Of a stretch of DNA of 64,000 nt, positions 56,890-64,000 are shown piece by piece. Under the pieces are notes generated by a model. It did not search any database, was not told where the DNA came from, and was given only the letters and a program-made list of their open reading frames with translations. Source of the stretch: Marasmius tenuissimus (Eukaryota > Basidiomycota > Agaricomycetes > Agaricales > Marasmiaceae); NCBI GenBank assembly GCA_029532415.1, contig JAQOTA010000001.1, positions 62,001 to 126,000 on the forward strand, given 5' to 3'. The position numbers were made by a program, and so were the translations under genes. The first letter of the stretch is position 1; each line of letters opens with the position of its first letter.

Positions 56890-57479
56890 TAGTGTTGCCA
56901 GTGGCTCAGCTCGAGCGGTTCAGAGCTGAACCAGACCATAGCTGCTCTCGTAGAACGGCTCACTGGGAGCCATTTTACCGGAGCAGCTCAATACTGGTTC
57001 AGAGCTGGTTGAGCCAGTTGGAGCTGCCTTGATTAGTTTTTTTTTCATCTCCCCGTCTTTAGACCATCAGAGACTCTGAAAAGGATCCATGATATGTATT
57101 AGCACTCATAGATTATAGAAGAGTACAAATATCAGTACAAATTCAGTAATTACACCATTGGGGACCCTAGCCTTGGCATGGGAAAAGCGACCCACCTGGT
57201 GGGTCCCATGTGCAGGGGCAGTTAGGCTGGCAGTTACAGTCACCCCTCAAAAGTAGTCCTTACAATAAAAAATTGCCTAAATAAAATTTACATACTAGTT
57301 TCTTGGTACATATGAGTCTTTTAACAAACAGAATTTTGAACAGCTTGAGCTGCAGCTGAGCTGGTCAGAGCGGCGCATTGAGCCGAGCCACTTCCTGTCA
57401 ACAGCTCTCGGAGCTCTGGCTCAGTTTGAGCCACGGCTCTAGAGCTGGAGCCAAGCCGAGCTGACTGATGGCAACACTA
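56890..57479. mobile_element. non-autonomous hAT element
   Basis: The ends TAGTGTTGCC/GGCAACACTA are inverted and flanked by the 8-bp duplication CGGTCAGG (56882-56889, 57480-57487), the mark of hAT transposition. It is 590 bp without coding capacity. Many GAGCTG/CAGCTC words in both orientations lie near both ends, typical of hAT subterminal motifs. Confidence 0.9.
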
Positions 57480-57963
57480 CGGTCAGGGCTTTCCAACAAG
57501 CTCAAGAACATCTCAAACAGATGAAAATTGACCAAAATATGCACCTTACAAGTCTTGGGGATCCCTGGTCAAAATTGGTTTCAAAAATCACAAAAGACCC
57601 TGACAAAACCTGGGTTTGGCCATAGCAGGGTTTTGCAACCTTGTTTTGTGCATAGTTAGTTGAATTGTGACCAGGGACCCCCAAGTAGAGCTCCATACAG
57701 GTCCAGACTGTTGAATCCATGGACTATTAGTAGATCCAGGTATATCCAAAGTCCCGGTTCAATCTTCCCACCATTGTATTATGCGGGACAATGCATTTGC
57801 TATTGTTCCATTGTTTATTGTTCACTATGCTCATATGTACAATTTCTATTGTTATACTTATATGGTAGTTCCTATTGTCTCTACATGTATATAAGTTTGT
57901 AGTTCTCTACTTGAATCTACAGTGTGCTTGAGCTTCTATGTCTTGCCTCTATCTCTCTAAACT

Positions 57964-58339
57964 TGTCATGAATTTCCCACTTATCTTATCTTTTCTCCTT
58001 ATCTTATCATTTCCCATCTTATCTATATCTTATCCCTCACATGACTCATATCTTATCATATAGACACATGGTAGATACATGAAGGGATCCACATGCTGTA
58101 GACACATGTTGGTCCTGTTTCAGATACTGTTTCACGATGTCATACCTTGATGTCATACCTCACCTGGACACATGCTGCAGTCCTCCAAGTAGTATATAAG
58201 TAGATACTCTGCATGTATTCCCCAGTCTTGAGCTGGTTTATTCCTCACCAGTATTGAGTTCTCTATTCTTTGCCTCATTCTTTGTTGTCTGAAAGCTTGG
58301 TGCGACGTGTCACCAGGTTGGATCTGGTGATTGCTGACA
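57964..58339 (+). repeat. solo LTR, family 3, nested
   Basis: 376 bp, TGTCATGAATTTCCC...GATTGCTGACA. The target duplication AAACT is at 57959-57963 and 58340-58344. Confidence 0.9.
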
Positions 58340-58370
58340 AAACTCCTCTCTGGTAAGTAGTAGTGTAGCC

Positions 58371-58889
58371 TGATGAGCCAGCATAGTTAAAGTGCACAGT
58401 GGGTATAACGAAGTAAACCTCACATGGGTAATACACAGAGTGTTCTTGTAGTCTTGAGATGCTTGAGAAGAGGTGATAATCAAGTAGATTGTCCTAAGGC
58501 TTAAGGCCTTTTGTCCAGTCTTTTATACATAAGTTTCTGGTACATGTAATGAGTATTACACTAACTGAAACTACTACTAGAAGTAGGTATTCGGCCCTAA
58601 AGGCGTAAAAGACATTAGTACTGTGTAAGTACTTCTACCATGAATGGTAGTATGCTTGGTGAGCATAGTCGTGTTTGCCTCATGTATTGAAGGCTCTACT
58701 TATGCTATTGGATAGCGACTGTCTATAGTGTCATATATGATGAAACTACTAGATACGTAGTAAGATACGTAGACAGAGACGTAGTACTTGCATGAGGACG
58801 CAAGTGTTCTAGAGGTGCAGCTCTATAAATAGTGTGACGCGTAAACAACACGTCAACAGTGTATCACATGATATCCATCATGTTCAACA
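58371..58889 (-). repeat. solo LTR, family 2, nested
   Basis: 519 bp, similar to the LTRs of the element at 30300-38533 with more differences. The target duplication TAGCC is at 58366-58370 and 58890-58894. Confidence 0.92.
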
Positions 58890-58935
58890 TAGCCATGTTG
58901 TAGTCCTCTGCGCTAGGCATCATGCCAGTTCATCA

Positions 58936-58947
58936 GGTTATGGGCCC
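58936..58947 (+). other. primer-binding site, third family-1 copy
   Basis: GGTTATGGGCCC directly follows the LTR, as in the other copies. Confidence 0.8.
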
Positions 58948-59110
58948 CAGTTAGCCCGACTACAATGATGAGCACCTCTAGGCTGCTGTCATCAGCTAGC
59001 TAGGCTAGACCTGCATGTTGCCATCAACCTCTTAATTGAGTGCTCAATCTATGGCATTGATGATGCCCTTTGACGACATCAGATCTCAAGGATCCAATGC
59101 TCCTCATTGA

Positions 59111-61850
59111 GCATAGCGCTGTAGCACCTGCTATTAAAAAGCAGCTTTGGAGCCTGGTTTTTGTGTGATTTTAGCATAAACAGATAAGAAATGACTAGGT
59201 AATAGGAGTACAAGAGCAAGTCCTGAGCGGCTAGTAAAAGGCTCAGATCCTAGCATAAGGAGAGAATAGCACCTTGGAGGCGTCTCTCCTTATCTCTGAA
59301 AACTGTAGGAGTCATATAACTGAAGAAAGTATCACTTCAGAGGCACGACTAGGACCTGTAGTCATATCAAGGGAATATCTCCAGTGGCTCGGAGGCATCT
59401 TACCAAGGATTAATATAATCAGACTTGATGAAGACCCGTACTGGTAGAGCTAGACAGAGGAAGTCACCGTGGAAGCATGGATGGTCGGAAAGCAAGACTA
59501 AGTCGAGCCTCAGAAGCTTGGTATAAGGTCAAGGCCTCACTTTGGAGGCATGATTGATTCAAGTATACTAAGTATACTACGGGTTACACTAGTCATCCAT
59601 ATTCGCTAGAGCTACCTTGTCCCAGCCAAAGTAATTATCTATGTCGGAATCTTCAGGATAATAAGGATCAATGAAGGTTTCATGATCTAGATAATCGGTA
59701 TAGAATGGGTCGCATAAGATAGGATTATAGAAAGAGAAGGATTGAGAAAGCCAACAACCCATGACAGGGGAGTACTTGAAGAACAAGAGCTTGGTATAGT
59801 CAAGCTTCGGAGGCGCTGGGCACTCAGCACAACTGATGATGGTGTCGATCCAAGCATTGACGGCACCAGGAGTACGAGTGGTTTTGAAGTTGAGGAAACC
59901 AACTCTAGCAATGGACTTGGTGACCATGTCGATGATAGACCTGGCATTGTGAGGAATAAAGTGGTTGAAGGTATCCTCACAAAGATAGATTTTGTCCTGG
60001 ATCATGTCGTAACAAATCACATAGCCCCAGTAGATGGATCTGTGGTGACTGAGGAAGAACTGCTGGGAGATGATTCCGAGGATAGCTTCTCGTTCTGGGT
60101 CGAGTGGAATGGGTAAGATGATGCAGTGCTCCTTGATCTTATCAGAGTAGTCTTCTGGATACCACCAGAGCTTATACAACTCTGAAGAGGAAGTGAGAAA
60201 GCTGCCTCAGAATATAGAAAATAGAAAGACTTACTATAGAGTAAGTTGCGGAAGTGGTCTTCAATGTTATGCAAGCGTGCCATAGTACGCTCGGGGGGAA
60301 AGTGAGCAAGGAATTGGGACAACCTAGTACTTGCTTTTACTGACCTCTGGACTTGCCACCGAAGTGGAAATTTTACTTCGGAAACTAGGAAATTAGCGCT
60401 TCGGAGGCGTGGATCCGAACCAGGCACTGGGCGCTAAACAATGATTGAGAAGTGATCGGAGGTGTTGCACCTTCAGTACACCTCCCTTGTACTTGTACAT
60501 TGAGATATTGACTGTACTAAGGGCATAGTTGGTGCTGGTAGCAAACACAGAGCTCAACTGTACTAGAAGGCAAGGGACTAAGAAAAAACGGAATGGTGTA
60601 CCAAAGAATTGAGTAGGAGTTCTGGTTGAACCATTGAACTATTACCCGGTATCCAAGGTACCAAGATTGGATATAGTGGGGTGACCATATGGATGGCAGG
60701 ATGTCAGAACTATCCAAGCTACAGAAAGGACATCGACCTGGCTATGGACAGCTGGGTAAACCAACAAATATAAGCATCTAGTAGCACTTCAGAGGCAATT
60801 ACTTTGCTTCAGACGAAGGGAGTATACACTTCAGAGGCAGACAGAACAAGATGACCTATGACTATTGAGGAGTCTAGAACCGGAGAATCAATGCTGCGGA
60901 GGCAGATAGGCAGAACGGAACCATCGAACGGAGGGACCCAGAAAAGAATGTTAGAGAATGTTCAAGGCTGATGATACTTCCAAGGCAAATTATTGGTTTT
61001 GACTTTGGGGTTCAAAAGCGTAGATTAAACACAAAACTCTCCAAGTATATTGCAAAGTAGGTAGTTTATGCCTCCGAGGCATGGTTTGTTCGATATTTGT
61101 ACAATTCGGTAGAATTAGAGCATCCTAGAGTATATAAGCAGTGGGGTTTTCATCAAGAATCCCCAAGCAATCTGTACAGTTAGTATTCAGAGGATACGAA
61201 GCTATTCCACTTGTTGGGTAGTTAGTTGACTCAGGAGCACTTCTGGAGAGACATTACAATGGAATAGAACTTTGTTTGCCCAAAACTGGAAAATCCATTG
61301 AACACTTGCTTGACCTTGACCTTGCATTGTTTGTCTGCAACACCGACTTGACTGGCTGAGCTATTGTTGAACTTCCAAAGCTAATTGGGCTGAGGATATT
61401 GTTTGCCATTGACAGTTGGTCTTTGGTTATTGACAGACTTGATTGGAGTCTTATTGCCATCGTTTGATTAGATTGTCTTGTTGCCCCTCGCTGTTCGAGT
61501 GGTTCTGAAGCTAGTTGAAGCCTAAGAACGCACTTCCAAAGCACCAAACAAACTCTACACTCCCCGAAACAACCTATAAACCTCTCTTCCGAACCCCACT
61601 TTTGACCGCCGAACTGGTTTCAGAGGTGAAGCTACCTTAGTTGGATAGTTTCTTGAGTCAGATTTCCTTCAGCCTACTATTACAGTCTGGCTAAGAGCGG
61701 AACCTACGATCAACGCCGATCCCCGATTCCCGCACCCTTCAGCTACACTCTTGAGTGTTGGGAGGATTTGACCTACAAGTTAGATTTTATTATACACTGC
61801 GAGTGGCGCTTTACAGTGCCTTGATGGCTGCTCCCTGTGTTGATTAGATG
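59111..61850. other. 2.7-kb segment between copia leader and gag
   Basis: It is absent from the inserted element at 17260-23241, whose leader breaks off at the same word (CTCCTCRTTG). It carries an intact minus-strand gene (59589-60283). About ten dispersed copies of CTTCGGAGGC/CTTCAGAGGC lie in it (for example near 59336, 59389, 59805, 60399, 60785, 60829 and 60894). It is either an insertion of unknown class or an original part of the family lost elsewhere. No clean terminal repeats or target duplication are seen. Confidence 0.5.
59589..60283 (-). CDS. hypothetical protein, 213 aa, one intron
   Basis: Exon 1 is 60283-60235 (MARLHNIEDHFRNLLY) and exon 2 is 60181-59589. The 53-bp intron has GTAAGT...TTCAG ends. 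The joined frame is 642 bp with no interruption, in contrast to the broken copia genes around it. The text contains YKLWWYPEDYSDKIKEHCII, SIYWGYVICYDMIQDKIYLC and an acidic C-terminus (PEDSDIDNYFGWDKVALANM). It is Tyr/Trp/Cys-rich without signal peptide or obvious membrane segment. I do not recognise a family. It runs antisense to the copia element in which it lies. Confidence 0.6.
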
Positions 61851-61903
61851 CATGCTAATGCTGTCATTTATAGATCCAACACCATATCTAACATGTTACT
61901 ACC

Positions 61904-62465
61904 ATGTTTGACATTAAGAAATACTTCTCCAGTTGCTTCAACAGCACCAACTTCAAACAAGTTTACGTCAGTGAAATGGAGGCTGTTACCAAAACCCAAG
62001 TTCTTTATGGTCATCTCACTGGAGACAAACCACACCCCTCTATGCCCCTTGGCTGTGTCACCAGCCCTGAAGGGGTTACTCCTATTGTCTGTGACACTGT
62101 CACTCCTGAGGAGTATGCTGCATGGCAAAAGGAGAGTCTTGCATGGGACAAGGAAGATCTTCAGCTCATGGGGAGTATCCAGATCACCACCACCAAGGAA
62201 GTCTTTGATCCAATCAAGGGTATGAATGCCCAAAAGGCCTGGGAACAGCTAAATGACACCTACAGTGATACTACTTTGTCTGCCATTTATGGTGACTTTG
62301 TTAAACTCGTTTCTTTCAGACTAACAACCAGTCACCCCCAGGCCAGCATTGCAAAGTTCAAATCCTACATCGAATGACTTGCTGAGGTAGGAGTGGTTCT
62401 CCCCAAGTTGATCAAAGCCCTCTTGCTCATCACCATTATTCCTCTCAAATGGGACACTGCCTCTT
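61904..62465 (+). pseudogene. copia gag, N-terminal part (third copy)
   Basis: This is the only copy in the window with the gag start: MFDIKKYFSSCFNSTNFKQV, then ITTTKEVFDPIKGMNAQKAW and LSAIYGDFVKLVSFRLTTS, as in the inserted element. A TGA at 62375 stands in place of the Arg codon of YIERLAEV. The frame then continues to 62465, where a family-3 LTR cuts it. Confidence 0.8.
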
Positions 62466-62844
62466 TGTCAGCAATCACCAGATCTGACCTGGTGACGCAT
62501 TGCACTAAGCTTTCAGACAAGAAGGAACAAGGCAAAGAATAGAGAACTCAATACTGGTGAGGAATAAACCAGCTCAAGACTGGGGAATACATGCAGAATA
62601 TCTACTTCTTATATACTACTGAGAGGACTACGGCGTGTGTCCAGGTGAGGTATGACATCAAGGTATGACATCGTGAAACAGTATCTGAAACAGGACCAAC
62701 ATGTGTCTACAGCATGTGGGTCCCTTCATGTATCTACCATGTGTCTATATGATAAGATGTGAGTCATGTGAGGGATAGGATATGGATAAGATGGAAAATG
62801 ATGAGTTAAGGAGAAAAGATAAGATAGGAGGGAAATTCATGACA
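62466..62844 (-). repeat. family-3 LTR joining gag to reverse transcriptase remnants
   Basis: 379 bp with the usual ends (TGTCAGCAATC, AATTCATGACA). The flanking five bases differ (CTCTT left, CTGTG right), and the copia sequence on the two sides comes from positions about 4 kb apart. Confidence 0.8.
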
Positions 62845-63178
62845 CTGTGATTGGGTCGCTTCTGTACATTATGCTGGGCACATGACCTGATATTGCCTAT
62901 GCAGTTACAAAGCTTTCCCAGTTCTCTATAAATCCAATGAAGGAACACCTCAATAAAGCTCTGTATATCTGCCACTATCTTGCTGGTACATCAGATTATT
63001 CACTTGTCTACAATGGTGACTCTGATGGAGGTCTCCTTGTGTTCACAGACCCGGATTGGGCTGCTGATCCCATTAAACGCTGTTTGATCACTGGCTACTT
63101 CTTCAAGTTAGCAGGCGGCATCTTCTTGTGGCAATCACACGCCCAGAAGACTGTTGCACTCTCTTCCACTGAGGCTGA
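62845..63178 (+). pseudogene. copia reverse transcriptase C-terminus and RNase H fragment
   Basis: Open text from VIGSLLYIMLGT (then TGA for the Arg of TRPDIAYA) through AVTKLSQF, DYSLVYNGDSDGGLLVF, TDPDWAADPIKR and TVALSSTEAE, where similarity ends. Confidence 0.8.
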
Positions 63179-63619
63179 GGAGAATAGCTCTTGCCTCATC
63201 ATTGCCACCCACTGCCATTCTTGAGGCCACGGAACCTGACCTTGATAACTGAATTAGCACTTGATAGGTTTGGAATGCCCCGAACAAAGTCTTCAATGAT
63301 TCCTGAATAGCTCCCGATTGCCATTTCCATGAGCCGTAGGCTGCTCCATTTTTTCCTCTGTTGAACGCTCAAGTATAGATCTGGGCATGTGACTTTAAGA
63401 TAGGCAGGGATTTGAAACAGTCAGATATACATCCTCTCAGCTAAGAGCATGTCAATGCAATAACCAACTTCTCCTGAGCTCTCAGAGCTGCGGGGCCCTA
63501 GTAGAATCTCCGTCTCAACATACCTGAATGATTCTCACAGTAATGACTTAAAATCTGATGGGTTTACCATCCTTTTCCTCAAAGCTAGAGGCATCAAAAG
63601 CTATCGAGAATAAAATGGA
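63179..63619. other. no supported gene
   Basis: Unrelated to the copia element that ends before it; nothing recognisable. Confidence 0.35.
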
Positions 63620-63840
63620 TGAAAACAGGTGAGAGACGTACCAACATGCAGCTTCATCATCGACCCGCTCCTCAGGGATTATTCAGGTATAGAGAATTCA
63701 CCGTTTTTGAGTTCGAACACTGCACACAGAGCCAGATTTGAGAATGAAATGGTTCGAGAGAAATCATAGATACACCGAAGCCTACCCCTACTGAAGCTCG
63801 AATAGGATGTATTCCCATTCCCAGTGCTATCTCTGGTTTT
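63620..63840. repeat. third, partial copy of the duplicated gene region
   Basis: GTGAGAGACGTACCA...CATCGACC and the following bases (GAAGCCTACCCCTA..., CACTGCACACAGAG) parallel 51355-51570 of duplication unit 2 and 11940-12130 of unit 1, with many differences and gaps. The window ends soon after. Confidence 0.45.
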
Positions 63841-64000
63841 TTTATCATATAGATACACATCACAAGTACACATGTAATACTAGATACTCCCTCTCAATAC
63901 ATAGTAAATTCAATATTCCTAATTGAGCAATTCCCGCTATTCTCATCATTGCCCCGACTTATCATAGTTCAGCTGGAAACAAAGTTGGATGCAAATACCA

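Larger units (their letters stand above)
57709..58935 (+). repeat. family-1 5' LTR split by two solo LTRs
   Basis: LTR pieces 57709-57963, 58340-58370 and 58895-58935 add up to a normal family-1 LTR once the two inserts and their duplications are removed. It begins TGTTGAATCC and ends CATCA. Confidence 0.88.
57709..63178 (+). mobile_element. third family-1 copia copy, rearranged and 3' truncated
   Basis: The order is: 5' LTR 57709-58935 (carrying two nested solo LTRs), primer site 58936, leader to about 59110, an extra segment 59111-61850, gag 61904-62465, a family-3 LTR 62466-62844, then a piece of reverse transcriptase/RNase H that stops at about 63178. No 3' LTR follows. Coding parts have several TGA codons. 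Confidence 0.8.

Noticed and set aside
62466..62844. Simple solo LTR insertion
   Set aside because: The flanking five bases do not match and the flanks are from distant parts of copia, so a plain insertion does not fit.

Overview
The window looks like a gene-poor, transposon-rich stretch of a basidiomycete genome, most likely an agaricomycete. The evidence is short introns (about 45-70 bp) with GT-AG ends, an agaric-style F-box gene, a secreted thaumatin-like gene, a seven-TM family, intron-bearing tRNA genes, Ty1/copia elements primed by half of the initiator tRNA, and a KDZ-type (Kyakuja-Dileera-Zisupton) transposase with its CxC2-like cysteine module. All family assignments are from reading the sequence; no database search was run.

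Layout. 1-9 kb: host genes (F-box protein 858-2622 +, C2H2 zinc-finger protein 4611-5309 -, an unresolved gene 5866-6755 -, thaumatin-like protein 7367-8678 +). 10.5-12.9 kb: a cluster of tRNA-Gly(GCC), tRNA-Val(AAC) and a tRNA half, followed by a decayed gene. The same cluster recurs at 49.9-52.3 kb as a diverged second copy, and part of it again at 63.6 kb.

13.4-49.8 kb: a nested transposon complex separates the two tRNA clusters. The outer element is a copia element on the minus strand (3' LTR at 13377, 5' LTR remnant ending at 49790, flanked on both sides by TGGCC). A second copy of the same family sits inside it in opposite orientation (17260-23241, target duplication GATGA). Their 3.6-kb pol arms are identical although their flanks differ. 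The 5' part of the outer element is occupied by a foreign block of about 25 kb (24548-49506). Its two ends carry clusters of an ACTTGAG motif in opposite orientation. It holds a decayed KDZ transposase (46033-48853) and several genes of unknown function, so I read it as a large KDZ transposon with cargo. That block was itself hit by a full-length copia element of a second family (30300-38533, GCCAG) inside a coding exon, a solo LTR (TGGTC), a Tc1 element (TA) and a pogo-like non-autonomous element (TA).

52.7-54.2 kb: an apparently intact seven-TM gene. 54.9-57.5 kb: two small non-autonomous DNA transposons (TA and 8-bp target duplications). 57.7-63.2 kb: a third, heavily rearranged copia copy whose LTR contains two further solo LTRs. 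It also carries a 2.7-kb segment with an intact intron-containing antisense gene.

Most transposon and cargo genes are broken by nonsense codons. Where an intact paralogue is available, CGN arginine codons have become TGA, which suggests CpG transition decay.
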